Shown: positions 35,343 through 47,792, counted from the first letter of the stretch. The stretch is 64,000 bases of DNA from Ehretia macrophylla (GCA_037974665.1 CM075777.1:13601001-13665000), one strand, 5' to 3'. Translations and numbers: made by a program. The notes: generated by a model from the sequence alone, not told the origin.

Positions 35343-36619
35343 AGTGAAACCCCAAATTTCATCTTTGTGTGAAATTGTGTGTTTTGACTTGTATATGTGT
35401 TGTTTGACTTAGAATGCACTAATTTTGTGATTTCTACTCCTATTATATGCTATGTGAGCATCCATAAAATTTTCGTAAAAATCGGCATTGAAAATTTTAT
35501 CGTCGGGTTTTGTGAATATTATTTTTTGAAACACGTCAAGTAAAATTTTAATACGGGTGTTTTTAATGTCTTAAAACCTTGTCCTCGAATATTAATAGAC
35601 CCATGTTTGATTAAAACGGATTTTAAAATGAGTTAGGAATTAAAAGGGACTTTACACCTTCTTTTGCAAAAAAATGAGTTTTGTACCTAGTTGAGTGTAT
35701 ATGTATGCATATAAAACTTGGTATCAACTAAGTTAAGTCTATTAAATATAGTATTTATAGTAGTTTACATGTATGTAGACAAAATAGTCTAAAAACAGTT
35801 AAAAGACTAAGTATTTGGCAACTTTGACTTTTACTTAGTTGTTGACTTTGCATTTTATATACAAAATATACATATAATACATAAAAAATAGCTCAAAATC
35901 TCTCCAATTCTCACACACATGGCTGAAACTCCATAGAGAGAAAAGAGAGATTTTTCACTTGGTTTTCAAAGTAATTTTTCATTAGAAAACTCAATTTTTG
36001 TCCAAAGCTTTGCATTCCGAGTTAGATTCCGCTTTTTAGGCATCTATTGCACGCATTCCTAGTTTTACTTCGGATCAAAGGTGAGAGAAAAATTTTAGAA
36101 CTAGAAATGCTATTTCTTGTCAAATTTCTATAGTTGCATTTTTATCCGATGCTTTGTTAAATTGTCTTTAGATTATTGCTCAATAGTTGCCAATGATCAT
36201 TTATATGTATTTATATCTGTTTTGAATAATAGTAGCATATATATATCTAATTTTCGGGCATTAAAATTGATTTGTGGACTTATAGTTGAATTGTTTTTGT
36301 GGTAGTTGGAATTGAATGGTGGTTGCTTCTATGAGTTTGTTAATTATTGTGTAGTAATGTTGTAATGCTGAATTTTCAATTTGAATGTCGTGGCAAAAGT
36401 CTGAAAATTCAGTCTAGGTGCATTGCCAAAAATAGGGTTGTTGGACTTGTTTTGGATGGCTTGTGGTTGGTTTCTGAGGAGGTTAATGTAGTTGCATGTG
36501 TGGTTCAGTGATAGAAAGTGGTTTGGAGGTTATTGGATTTCTAGATGGTAAGTTATGAATGTTGGAAGATTATGTAATCTTTCTTTGAATTGTTAAAATG
36601 TTGTCTTTTGTTGGGTGGT
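35343..36619 (+). repeat. 3' LTR of element D (first 1277 bp, split by element F)
   Basis: It begins GTGAAACCCCAAATTTC next to the polypurine tract and aligns with the F LTRs. It is cut at GGGTGGT where the F 5' LTR begins. The remainder would lie beyond F, G and H, outside the window. Confidence 0.8.
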
Positions 36620-37967
36620 TGTGAAACCCCAAATTTAATCCTTATGTGAAATTACGTGTTTTGACCTGTATATATGTTATTTGAATTAAAATGTGCTAAT
36701 ATTGTGATTTCTACTCCTATTACATGCTATGTGAGCATTCATGAAATTTTTATAAAAATCTGCATTGAAAATTTTATAGTCGAGTTTTGTAAATAGTATT
36801 TTTGAAACACATCCGTTATAATTTTGAAACTGGTCTTTTAAACATTTAAAAGTCTAGTCCTCATATATTAATAGACTTGTGTTTGATAAAACTTTATTCT
36901 AAAACGAATTAGGAATTTAAATGGATTTTAATGTCTTGTTTTGCAAAAATTGAGTTTATACCCTAGTTGTGTGTATATGTGAGCATATAAAAATTGTTGT
37001 CAACTAAGTTAAGTTTACTAGATATAGTATTTATAGTAGTTTACATATATATAAGCAAAATAGTCTAAAACAACTAAAAACTAAAAAAGATGACTACATT
37101 GACTTTTGCAAAAATATTGACCAAGCCTTATATATGTATAATATACTTATAATTCTCATAAAATAAACTCAAAACATACTCAAAACTCACACACATAGCC
37201 AAAAATCCAAGGAGAAAAAAAAGAGGCATTTTGCTTAGGTTTTCAACTAGATTTCTTCATAGATTTTGCATTTCAAGGCCAAATCTTGTCATTCAAAGTT
37301 TGAAATAGCTTGTTGGGCATTCATTCTACACATTCCTAACATCATTTGGCATCAAAGGTGAGAGAAAAATATAGTTCATTATTTCAAAGTTAAGTTGAGA
37401 TTTTAGTTTATGCATTGTTAGTTGTTATTTCGTTAAATTGATGTTAGATTATTGCTTAAAAGATGACAAGGGCCAATTATATCGTTTATATCAATTTTGA
37501 ACGGTAGTAGAATGTATTTCTAATTTTCGAGTATTTAAATTGATTTATTGGTTTATAGTTGAATAGTTGTTGTTGTAGTGGTTGGAATTGAATGGTTGTT
37601 GCTTCTACAGGTTTGTTAATTATTGTGTAGTAATGTTGTAATGCAGAATTTTCAATTTGAATGCCATAGAAAAAGTCTGAAAAATTCAGCCAAGGTGTAT
37701 TGCCAAAATTAGGTTGTTGGGCTTGTTTTGAATGACTTTTGGTTGGTTTCCGATGGGGTTAATGAAGTTGCATGTGTGGTGAAGTGATAGGAAAAGGTTC
37801 AGGGGTTGTTTGATTAGTAAATTGTAAGTTATAAATTTATGAAGTTTGTGTAGTCATTCAATAAAATGTTAAAATGTTGTCTTTAGTTGATTGGTGGTGG
37901 TTGTGTAGTTGTTTCTTAGTTTGTTGTTGAGTAGGTTTGGGTTTGGAAGTATGTTTAAATGTATGTT

Positions 37968-37998
37968 AAGTTGGATAGCCCACTTTGTCATCTAACTT
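37968..37998 (+). other. LTR hairpin with CCACTTTGT loop (element F 5' LTR)
   Basis: AAGTTGGAT and ATCTAACTT pair around AGCCCACTTTGTC, the counterpart of 14910-14940. Confidence 0.4.
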
Positions 37999-38069
37999 AG
38001 TTGTTTTAGTTGTTTAATTGATGCTATGTTGATTGAAATGTTGTTAACTGATTTATGATTGATGATGGT

Positions 38070-38101
38070 CTGGAGGACAACCTACTTTGTTGTCTTTCCA
38101 G
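38070..38101 (+). other. Second CCTACTTTG hairpin in element F 5' LTR
   Basis: CTGGAGGACAA and TTGTCTTTCCAG pair with one bulge and a G-U and display the loop CCTACTTTG. The loop is the same as in the first hairpin but the stem is unrelated. Confidence 0.4.
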
Positions 38102-38473
38102 AGTATGAGATGTTTATTATTATTGTCATGAGTCTTGATAATGTGTGCTATCTCTCGGGCAGCGTCGAGCTATTGGGTTGATAACAACATGACTATCATA
38201 AACTACTCCCAGCTCGCATGGGCGGAGATGCCATGGAGGGAGGGGCTAGATGAAATACCTCTCGTATGTATTATAGGAGTTAAAAGAAGTTGGTTGAGAT
38301 CTTGATGGCGTATGGAGCTACACCAACTAGTATATCTTTTCTCAATTGAATGGTTATTTATGTGGCTTGAATTGAAATGTTGATGTTATTGAAGTTTAAT
38401 GTGTGTTATTGTTCATAGGATGATTTCCTGAGTGGTAAAGTAAATGATTTCAAAACATCTTTCGAATGCTCAT

Positions 38474-38613
38474 TGAGCTTTGTTATATATAAGCTCACCC
38501 TCATTCGTTTATTGTTATAAGGTATAACTGAGCCAGTCTTTGGGTACATCCCTCAGGAAGCTAAGAATGTGCCTTTTGTTGAGAAGCCGTATGTGCTTGA
38601 GTCTTATCCATGA
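38474..38613 (+). other. LTR tail module, element F 5' LTR
   Basis: A perfect TGAGCTT/AAGCTCA stem (38474-38497) is followed by a T-rich stretch and AAG. The 93-nt frame at 38521-38613 has FGYIP, then KNVPFVEKPYVLES, and a TGA stop. Confidence 0.55.
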
Positions 38614-39054
38614 AGTCTTGGTTGAAGTTCTCTATTTGTTATCTTGTATATTAGAACTAGTTGTATTGTACTTACTTTGAAGTGTGTATTGTATAAGATG
38701 TTATAATGATAGTGTAAAGTACAATGCTAGTTTAGTTGTCCTACTTTGGATTATGAGTAGGTTACTAGTCTAGTTTTATATCAAGTATCCATATGTATAG
38801 TATAGCTTGTGGTATGTTGTTGAAACGGTGGCATATGACTTGTGGTTGGTGTGTTGTATGGTTGTTTAATATATAGTGTTGGATGTATTGAAAGTTGATG
38901 AATAGTTGTGGAATTGATGTTGAAATTTGGAGTTGGTTGTGTGATGTTATAAAGGGTTGGTTTAGAGCCCTGTTGTCCATATCACAGACGTTATATTGTC
39001 GAAATTCTATTGTGTCCTGACTAATTGTAAGTAGGGTCGAGTTGGGGCATGACA

Positions 39055-39780
39055 TTAAGTGGTATCAGAGATTGATTGGCTTATAAGCCAGGGTATCCTC
39101 AGAATGTGGGTAGAGGTCTTAACATGAATGTTTGTACTAAGTGTAAGGTGAATTACATATTAATAAGTTTATGTGATTAACTTGTTTATGTGACTAACTT
39201 TATATGTGATCAATATGCCTTATGTGTTAAGTGAACCAAACGTGATCAATGTGTTTGTGTGATCAGAATGCCTTATGTGTTAAGTGAATTAAGTGCGGTC
39301 GATGTGTTTTATGTGAATAACGTTCCTTACGTGCCTTACGTGCTCAATGTGTTTTATGTGACCACTGTGAGGTACGTGCTCGATTTGCCTTATGTGAAAA
39401 TTGTGTACTAAATGTATTTATGTGACTGTATGCGCATCTAATTGATTTCTTGGGCACATGCTTTAGGTATTAGTAACAATGTGTGAATCTATCTTCTATA
39501 GATTACATTTTTAATTGTGCTAGATATCTTGCAAATTTGATTAGGTATTACTGAGCTCTAGCATAGTTACTAGCTTCATAGAATGAGCAAATTGAACTAA
39601 ATGTATTATGTGTGTTATGAGCAATTTATTTTATATGTTATTAATTGTGTACATGCATTACTTGTAAAATGGTAAGTAATCCCTTCCCCTGAAGAGTCGG
39701 CTAGTAGCGGATCTCCCTAAAAGTGGATTAACAGAAGAAAGAACAGTAGATCAATGGTTATGGTGATCAGTAGGTGGTAC
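39055..39780 (+). other. Element F primer site and leader with TTATGTG array
   Basis: TGGTATCAGAG at 39060-39070 is the initiator-Met-type primer site. From about 39140 to 39425 TTATGTG/CTTATGTGTTAAGTG words repeat at 15-25 bp spacing, like the leader of element B but longer. No coding potential is seen. Confidence 0.75.
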
Positions 39781-40310
39781 TTAATAATCAGAATTTGGTA
39801 TTTAATGATCGGCCTTTGGCTTTTTCTTCGGTATCTTCATTCGGAATTCTTGCTTGGTGTTCTTATCCGGTATATGACTTTCAGTATTCAGTATCCTCTT
39901 TGAAATTCTTATTTGGATTCTTTTGGCAAATGGTGATTTTATTCGGCATTCTTCCTCGAGATTTCTATATGAAGATTCTTATTCAGTATACTTCTTTGGA
40001 ATTCTTCTTTGGTATTTTAATGCAGTATTCTTATGTGGGATTCTTATATGGTGTTATCCAGAGTTCTTATTTCGGTATTATTATTCAGTATTTTCGCTCG
40101 ATGATCTTGTTTGAAGTTTTTACTTGGTATTCTTGATCGGTGTTCTATTTTGGGATTCATAACAGATATTCTTCTTCGGTAATTTTATTGGGATTCTTAT
40201 TCGGAAGTCTTAGTCGGTGTTCTTCTTGGTCATTCTTATCAAGCTTCTTATTTGGGGGATTCTTATTCGACGACCTTGTTCGGTGTTTTGGATGGTATTA
40301 TTCGGTTTCG
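39781..40310 (+). repeat. T-rich ATTCTT array in element F leader
   Basis: Degenerate words such as GGNATTCTTATTCGGTATT repeat across about 530 bp and run directly into integrase sequence near 40300. Element A has a longer relative (about 4930-6060). The hydrophobic frame at 39774-40136 follows from the T-rich composition and is not called a gene. Confidence 0.7.
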
Positions 40311-41640
40311 AAACAGGGTGTGTATCCCCGATGAACTGGGTTTAAAGAGAGGTATTCTGGAGAAGGCTCATAATTCTAAGTACACCATTCATCCCGGTGG
40401 AAACAAGATGTACCGGGACTTGAAACAACATTACTGGTGGAACAACATGAAAAAGAAGGTTGCTCAGTTTGTATCCAGGTGTTTGACTTGTCAGCAGGTG
40501 AAAGCAGAGCATCAACAACTCGCAAGGTTACTTCAGCCGTTGGCAATGCCAGAGTGGAAATGGGAACATGTTACGATGGACTTCGTCACTAGTTTACCTA
40601 GAACACCGAGAGGTTGTGATACGATTTGGGTTATCGTGGATCGTTTGATGAAAACAACTCATTTTATTCCGATGAGGATGAAAGATGAACTTGTAAAATT
40701 GACAAATCTTTATTTGGATCAGATTGTTAAACTTCACAAGATTCCGTCTAGTATTGTCTCTGATCGAGATCCTCGGTTTACTTCTCGATTTTGGGAATGT
40801 CTTCAAGAAACTTTGGATACTGAGTTGAGTTTCAGCACAACGTATCATCCATAGACCGACGATCAGTTGGTGAGAACTATTCAGATTCTAGAAGATATGC
40901 TCAGGGCTTGTGTATTAGACTTCGGGAAGAACTAGGAGAAACATCTACCGCTAGCCGAGTTTGCCTATAATAATAGTTATCAAGTGACTATTGGGATGAC
41001 ACCTTATGAAACTTTCTACGACCGTAAGTGCCGATCACCTTTGTACTGGGACGAGGTAAGGGATATGAAAGTTATTGATCCGACTATGATGCCAGAGCTT
41101 CTAGAGAAGATTGAGAATGTACAGTTGATTAGGCAGAGAATGTTGAAAGCGCATAACAGATACAAGAGTTATGCTGATAAACGCCGTCGGGATTTGGAGT
41201 TTTCAGTCAGGGATCGGGATTTCTTGAAATTGTCTCATCGTAAGAGTTGTGCTCGTCATAGTAAGGGTGGTAAGCTAAGTTTGAGGTTTGTAGGGCCGTT
41301 TGAGATTACTGGCAAAGTTGGCAAGTTGGCGTATCGGTTAGTTTTGCCGTAGACCTTCTCTAATGTTCATGATGTCTTCCACGTGTATACTTTGAGGAAG
41401 TATTATCCGGATCCTTCTTATATTCTGGAACCAGAGCCGTTATAGCTTCGCGAGAATTTGACTTATGATGAGCGGTCAATTCACATTCTAGATCAGATGG
41501 AACGAGAGTTGAGGTCGAAGAAGATTCCGATGGTTAACGTATTGTCGAAACATCACGGGATTGAAGAAGCTACTTGGGAAAGAAGGGATCAGATTCAACA
41601 ACAATACCCAGATTTATTTCGAACAGCACGAAATTTCTTT
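40300..41640 (+). pseudogene. pol: pol remnant of element F: integrase and chromodomain (broken)
   Basis: Integrase begins at about 40310 just before its zinc region (HNSKYTIHPGGNKMYRDL, CLTCQQVKAEHQ, about 40370-40520). The core shows [29 protein letters not shown] and the NNSYQ region, followed by the GPF/Y module GPFEITGKVGKLAYRL (about 41290-41345). The chromodomain (about 41500-41635) has IPMVNVLSKHHGIEEATWE and YPDLF. A few breaks interrupt it. Without RT or gag the element could only have moved with help from a complete relative. Confidence 0.8.
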
Positions 41641-41653
41641 AAGTAGGGGAGAA
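41636..41653 (+). other. Polypurine tract of element F
   Basis: AAGTAGGGGAGAA lies directly before the 3' LTR start TGTGAAACCCC at 41654. Confidence 0.7.
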
Positions 41654-42934
41654 TGTGAAACCCCAAATTTCATCCTTATGTGAAATTACGTGTTTTGACC
41701 TATGTATGTGTTAGTTGAGTTAAAATGTCCTAATTTTGTGTTTTCTACTCTTATTACATGCTAAGTGAGCATTCATGAAATTTTCATAAAAATCTGCATT
41801 GAATTTTTTTCTCGAGTTTGGTGAATATTGTTTTTGAAACACGTCCGCTATAATTTTAAAACTGGTCTTTTAAACGTTTCAAAACCTAGTCCTCGGATAT
41901 TAATAGACCGTGTTTGATAAAAACTGCTCCAAAATGAATTAGGAATTTAAATGGATTTTAACGTCTTCTTTTGCAAAAATTGAGTTTATATCCTAGTTGT
42001 GTGTATATGTAAGCGGATAAAAATTGTTGTCAACTAAGTTAAGTTTACTAGATATAGTATTTGTAGTAGTTTACATATATATAAGCAAAATAGTCTAAAA
42101 CAACTAAAAACTAAAAAAGATAACAACTTTGACTTTTACAAAAATATTGACCAAGTCTTATATATGCATAATATACTTATAATGCTCATAAAATAAACTC
42201 AAAACACACTCAAAACTCACACACATAACCAAAAATCCAAGGAGAAAAAAAAGAGGTATTTTGCTTAGGTTTTCATCTAGATTTCTTCATAGATTTTGCA
42301 ATTCAATGCCAAATTTTGTCATTCAAAGTTTCAAATAGCTTGTTGGGCATCCATTCTACACATTCCTAACATCATTTGGAATCAAAGATGAGAGAAAAAT
42401 ATAGTTCATTATTTCAAAGTTAAGTTGAGATTTTAGTTGATGTATTGTTAGTTGTTATTTTGTTAAATTGATGTTAGATTATTGCTTAGAAGTTGAGAAA
42501 GACCAAATATATGCTTTTATATCCATTTTGAACGGCAGTAGCATGTATTTTTAATTTTCGGGCATTTAAATTGATTTATTGGCATATAGTTGAATAATTA
42601 TTTTTGTAGTGTTTGGAATTGAATGGTTGTTGCTTCTATAGGCTTGTTAATTACTGTGTAGTAATGTTGTAATGCCAAATTTTCAATTTGAATGCCATAG
42701 CAAAAGTCCAAAAAATTCAGCCAAGGTGCATTGCAAAAATTAGGTTGTTGGGATTGTTTTGGATGGCTTTTGTTTGGTTTCCGATGGGGTTAATGTAGTT
42801 GCATGTGTAGTGAAGTGATAGGAAAAGGTTCGAGGGTTGTTTGATTAGTAGATTGTAAGTTATGAATTTCTAAAGTTTGTGTAGTCTTTCACTGAAATGA
42901 TAAAATGTTGTCTTTAGTTGATTGGTAGTGGTTG
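41654..42934 (+). repeat. 3' LTR of element F (first 1281 bp, split by LTR G)
   Basis: It matches the 5' LTR at 36620 up to GGTAGTGGTTG, where a TGTAACGCC LTR end follows. The break lies at almost the same LTR position as the break in the D 3' LTR. Confidence 0.85.
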
Positions 42935-45590
42935 TGTAACGCCCTGTCCCCTCACAAAAACAGGAGCTCTATTTAGTCCACTAACCTCAACCTGATCCAA
43001 AACCCAAGTCACAAAAAAAAAAAAAAAACGAGAAAAAATGGATGGAGTCTCCCCTGTTTATAGGACAAATCAAAACCTGCAAACATAATATAAATGGACC
43101 AGCATTGTGTCTAACACATTTAACAATTCCTCAAGGCAATCTGAGCCTTGGTTCTCAACAAACAAACACAAGCAATTATACATTTTTCAAATTCAAAGGC
43201 TATCCTAGCTCTTTTCCTTTAGACGAGCACACTCATGCTTGAAATGAAATAATACTAACCTATGACTCTTTATTCATTGAATACATACGACTCTAAAGTA
43301 ACATCTTTACAACCCAAGCCATACAACACATTGACTCTCAAGCAAAGGCCAAGCACTACAAGCACGAACATTCCTTCTAACACTGCAATACCTGAAAGGT
43401 GGGTAACGAGGAGTGAGTATACAATCATGTATACCTAGTGAGGGAGGGGAACAGTATACGGGAAGCATTTATAAGAGAATTCGTGCAATGCAACAGTTAT
43501 GTACAAATAAAACCATTAAACAATTAACATGTCAAATAAGCAATAGGATACCACACATTGAAAAAGGATAGATCGATAACCCTTATCACTCCAATTCTCG
43601 AATCATGATCTTCGATTCACGAACCACAATCAATGTGCCGACATAAATCCCAAACACTCCAGTGGGTGTACTCCGAATATACCCCAAAAATCCTACGACC
43701 CAACACCTCCTAGCGATCTCCAAACCAGGCGGTGAGGGACTCGAGCACAGAGATCGAATATCTACTGGCAAGCCCGCTGCCACCCAGCCAATATCCAATA
43801 CATTCACCCCTGACACTATGATTGCACAACTACTATGCAATGCATTTAAACAAATGACAATATAGCAGTAATATAAAGCAATAACACTTAGGAGGAACTA
43901 CAAAGTAGGTTGCCCTCGCACACAATACATAATCAATAAACGCACACTACTTTAACAATTATACTACATCACATAATCTATAAACAAGAAAATATACTAT
44001 TATGCACATAAGAATGAAGACTCCCTTACCTCCAGAAGGCCAAGAATCCCCTTCAATTGCACCACTTCCTCTTCAATTATCACTTTAAAACAAGTTAACC
44101 TATGTGCCCTAGATACATTTTATATACTTTAATTTAACACACAATCCAAATAGTCAAATATTCAAGTCATAATTAGACTCTTAGCTAACCAATTATAAGA
44201 CACTAATAAGTAATAAGAATAGTACAACAATAAAAACAAGATACAACGTATTCCGAGAAAGTACTATGCAAGTAAATTAACCTAACACTTTAACAATTCG
44301 TTATGTCAATGCCAATTTACCTATTATACAATTCAATTATTAGCAATTGAAATTATATATAATTAGTTATATAATTCATATTGTCACCTAGCCCAAATAA
44401 TCACGCAAGTATCTTTAAAACACTTCTTTAATCTTGCTAAGGACATTAACTCATTTAACAAGTTAAACTACCTAACTAATACAACTTCATTTATTTTACA
44501 AAGGAATATCAAATTAAGCATTCAATCAAGACGACTACATTTACCACTTAACATAATTCAACTACGACAAGATCTAAGAATCATTATCATGCTTATTCAC
44601 CCAAATACAACATATATAACTCAATTAACAATCAAATGTAACAACTATAGCAATTCACTAGTTAGTCATGAAACAAGTTCAAGCAATTCACAAGAATCTA
44701 ACAAATCACTATTCCAACGCTTACTAATTAGGTTCCAAACCTCACGCAAGACATGGAACCCGCAATCTAACTTTACTAATCTCCTCTAACCACTTTAGTA
44801 TGCACACCAATGCCACGAAATCACATTTTTAATTATGTTAACCCAAAAACACCGAAAAGCCATTTAGGTGATTTTAACTACAATTACCTAATCCAATTAG
44901 CCAAACCATGCCATAACCACATTTTAAACACTTCCTAACACATCTAAGACTAACTACCTATTCAAACAAGTGAAATTCAACATTTCGTTCCAAAGTCCCC
45001 TTTAGCTCAAGACTCAATTCAAGGCACATATTAACTATAGGTTTCCTAATTCTTAAACCAACTATACTACACTTCTAAATACACTTTATGACACTATTTA
45101 GAACCATGAAACCACACTTTAAACCGCAATTACCTCAAAAGCCCTAAAATCCCCTTTGTCAATTCATGCAATTTGATACATATACGAAATGCAAGATCCC
45201 AAATTCACGATCGAGTTATACGAACCTTCTAATGACACTTTGTGACACCGTTTAGAACCATGAAATAACACGTTTAACTATGTTTAACCGAAAAGCCCCA
45301 AATGCCCCTAAATGCGTTTGAACTACAAGTACCTTATCCGTGCATCGATTAAGTTCCATAAAGTCATTTTAAGCTTCACCCTACTTATATAAGGCTATTT
45401 AACATCCTAAACTCAAACCCGGATCCCCACATCGATAGGCCATAATTAATTACGCAATTAATGTCTCAAAAATCAACTATCTTAGAATTCGATAAATTTT
45501 ATTGTGTGGTCGTTTTAGCATCCCTAGGGTCCATAAAAGTGATTGGATCGAGTATCGGGTCACATTTTATTGGTCCTGAATAAATAGTGC
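42935..45590 (-). repeat. LTR G: minus-strand LTR between families A and H/I
   Basis: Its plus-strand left end TGTAACGCCC is the complement of a ...GGGCGTTACA LTR end. Reading the minus strand, it shares with family A the GAGACTCCATCC segment, the GAGTATAC dyad and the GC-rich core, and with H/I the CAACCTACTTTG motif. A run of 16 A lies near 43013-43028. The other end is not clear: similarity fades after about 45400, and element H begins at 45814. It may be a solo LTR or part of an element split by H. The small frames in it are not called. Confidence 0.6.
43414..43437 (-). other. LTR tail hairpin, LTR G
   Basis: TGAGTATAC and GTATACCTA can pair over eight of nine positions (one G-U, one mismatch). 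On the minus strand it is followed by CACTCCTC and TTTCAGG, as in families A and H/I. Confidence 0.45.
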
Positions 45591-45592
45591 TC

Positions 45593-45697
45593 ATACACAA
45601 AATCTACCAGTCAATACATAAAATTAGTCGGACAGTACACAAAATCAGTCGTTGGATACACAAAACCAACCGATTGATACACAAAATCAACCAGATG
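45593..45697 (+). repeat. 21-bp tandem repeat, five units
   Basis: Five head-to-tail 21-bp units of about ATACACAAAATCAACCGATTG, with no spacers of different sequence. It lies between LTR G and element H. The small frame through it (45652-45840) only reflects the period being a multiple of three. Confidence 0.85.
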
Positions 45698-45813
45698 ATA
45701 CACACTTAACTACGCAAATTTTACCTTTAGACTCGAAATCTTTCTTTCTTCTTACAACACATGAGTATACATACAACCTTCACCATATCACAATTCTAAT
45801 ACTTCACTTAGCA
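45698..45813. other. Unassigned sequence left of element H
   Basis: About 115 bp of A/T-rich sequence with no recognised feature. It may be the rest of LTR G or older flank. TAGCA at 45809-45813 is the 5' flank of element H. Confidence 0.4.
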
Positions 45814-47203
45814 TGTGATGCCCGAGAATTTCTATCATAAATCCTTTATAACTATTGCATATCTATTTGCTCATTCTTACGTGCATCATCTTTCTTGTTT
45901 AATTGCTTTAATTTGAGGTCACTATTCATAATATTTTCGACCTCCTCAAATGTTAGATTTTATATTTTTCCTAGGTCATATGACATTTAGGAAGAATTGA
46001 GAACTTGTCATTTTTAGCTTTTGAACTCAGGAGCATACAAATAGAAATGTTTTCCGTGACCTTTGAATAGTATTAATTATATAACAATATAAAATTCAAC
46101 TAGTTAGCAAATAAATGAGCTTTAGCCTAGTTTGACTAAGTATTTAGTGGTATTTGACCTCAATTAATAATATATATACAAACATCTAACAAAGATATCA
46201 ACATATAAGCTTGTTACTCATCAAAACAATTTCAAAAATTCCAAAAATATCCCCCCTACCCGACGGCTAGAAGCAAGGAAAAGAAGAGATTTTTTTTTTT
46301 CAATCTTGCATCTTTGGCTCTTAGTTTGATCTTGAGGAGGTTTTGGAGGCTTTAGATCATCTCCAACTTGCCTACATCTTCATACAAGGGAGGGAGTTTC
46401 ATTTTTGTGAAGTTTAAAGTTGTTGCATCTTTGTTGAATTTCTTGATTTGTTAATTGTAGCTCTAATACTTGTTATGAATGTTTATTATGTGAGTAATGG
46501 ATGCTATAGAGTTAACTTTTGAAGCTTGTCATCAAAGTTTATGGTTAAATGTTGAGATTGAAGGAAGTAGATGATGAATAGTGCTCGTTTTAGGGTTTTA
46601 AATAAAATTTACTAATTAGCTTGAATTGAGACCTCAATTAGATGCTCTAGGCCCTAGTGAAGCTAGTTGAAAAGCCACGTGAAGCTGAATCACCCAAAAC
46701 CGAGCTAAATTGCAAAATTAGTTGACTTTAAAAAGAGGACTTTTCTCGTTGTGCAATCCGGGTGCATTTGGACCATGGTTTGGGTATTCTTGGGGTAATG
46801 AATCTCTTTTGGTACTTCTGTTACGCATAATTGGGGCTCGGATAGTATAGTTGTAGTTAAAACCCGCTCGAGGTCTTCCCGAGTTTTTGCTTCTAAAATG
46901 GGTTTTTATGATCTTAATAGGTGTCTTTTGGCTAGGTTGGGAATGTAGTATGGTTAGGTTGTGGGTTGGTAACTTTGTAATACACTTAGGAGAAGAAAAG
47001 ATTGGTTAAAGAAAGGGGAAATGTAGTACTTGGCTTATTTTGATGCATTTAGAGCTTGTTGTAGTGTTGTTATGCATTATATTGTTTGCCTAAACTTCAA
47101 TTGAGCTATTGAAATAGATGGTAGAGAAAAGTTGTGTTGAATGCCTCATTTGGGACTTTAATGCTATATTGTGTATTTGTTGGCTTAAATTGCAATTATT
47201 TAT

Positions 47204-47229
47204 GAGGGCGGCCTACTTTGTCGACCCTT
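47204..47229 (+). other. LTR hairpin with CCTACTTTGT loop (element H)
   Basis: GAGGGCG and CGACCCTTC pair imperfectly around GCCTACTTTGT. The loop is the same as in the B-group LTRs, with a G/C-rich stem. Confidence 0.4.
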
Positions 47230-47677
47230 CGACTTGCTATTTGTTGTTGTTGGAACTTGTGTTTTGTTTTCGGGGTCGCGCAACCTTTCTCAGACATGGT
47301 AGCGTCGAGAACACGGGCGGCATCGGGCTTGCCATGCTCCCTCAACTACCATAGTGCCTATTCCCTTTCTCGTTGAGCATATTCCACTACCCCAGAGGCG
47401 TGGTTCACCTGCTAGGCATATGGTGCTTTCTCAAGAGAAAGGGTCGTAGGATCAGGATACATCCGGAGTATCCTAATTTGTTGGAGTAAGGGGTTGTCGG
47501 CACATGTGTGAAGTTCATGGCTCGTGTCTCGTGATTGAAGACTTGAAGTGGAACCGTATTCTTTTTAATGTGGTTAACTACTTGTTACTCAAATTTTGTT
47601 CTTTGTGTTATATGTATATGATTTCTTGTGTTTGTATATCATATTGTAAGCCCAGTATGCTACATCATCTCCTTCGC

Positions 47678-47792
47678 TGGGCAACATTGTTGCTCACTCC
47701 TCATTTGACATGTTTCAAGAGAAGTTGAGGTGAATCCCCAGCTGATAGAAGTAGAGGAAGAAGAGAAACTTCTCATAGATCAAAATCAGTGA
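47678..47792 (+). other. LTR tail module, element H 5' LTR: hairpin and 25-codon frame
   Basis: TGGGCAA and TTGCTCA (47678-47696, one G-U) are followed by TTTCAAG and a 75-nt frame (47718-47792) with EVNPQLIEVEEEE, ending DQNQ and TGA. Length and phase equal those in the element I LTRs. Confidence 0.5.

Larger units (their letters stand above)
19947..36619 (+). mobile_element. Element D: oldest Tekay-type chromovirus in the nest, broken and split
   Basis: Two same-strand fragments of a B-type chromovirus, gag-protease (19947-21035) and RT through 3' LTR (32947-36619), are separated by a truncated LTR and element E. Their order and orientation fit one host element. The expected RT N-terminal segment between them is missing. 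Both fragments have many breaks. LTR C interrupts gag and element F interrupts the 3' LTR, so D predates all of these. That the two halves belong together is inferred. Confidence 0.65.
36620..39054 (+). repeat. 5' LTR of element F (2435 bp)
   Basis: It starts TGTGAAACCCCAAATTTAA and ends GGGGCATGACA, followed by the primer site. A TATA-like TTATATATGTATA at about 37128-37140 sits where other B-group LTRs also have A/T-rich TATA-like sequence; as a promoter this is only a candidate. Confidence 0.9.
36620..42934 (+). mobile_element. Element F: B-group chromovirus deletion derivative, broken
   Basis: It has a complete 5' LTR, primer site, leader arrays, the integrase-chromodomain end of pol, a polypurine tract and the first 1.28 kb of a 3' LTR. 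Gag, protease, RT and RNase H are absent: the leader block passes directly into integrase near 40300. The interior is about 2.6 kb. The LTRs differ by roughly 5-8 % by eye, suggesting two to three million years. F sits in the D 3' LTR, and its own 3' LTR is split by LTR G. A few breaks lie in the remaining coding part. Confidence 0.8.

Noticed and set aside
45593-45697. Possible CRISPR-like array
   Set aside because: Units are contiguous with no unique spacers, and the sequence is plant nuclear DNA; it is a minisatellite.
42935-45813. Possible host intergenic or gene sequence
   Set aside because: The first 1-1.5 kb matches LTR families A and H/I on the minus strand; the remainder has only short frames with no recognisable domain.
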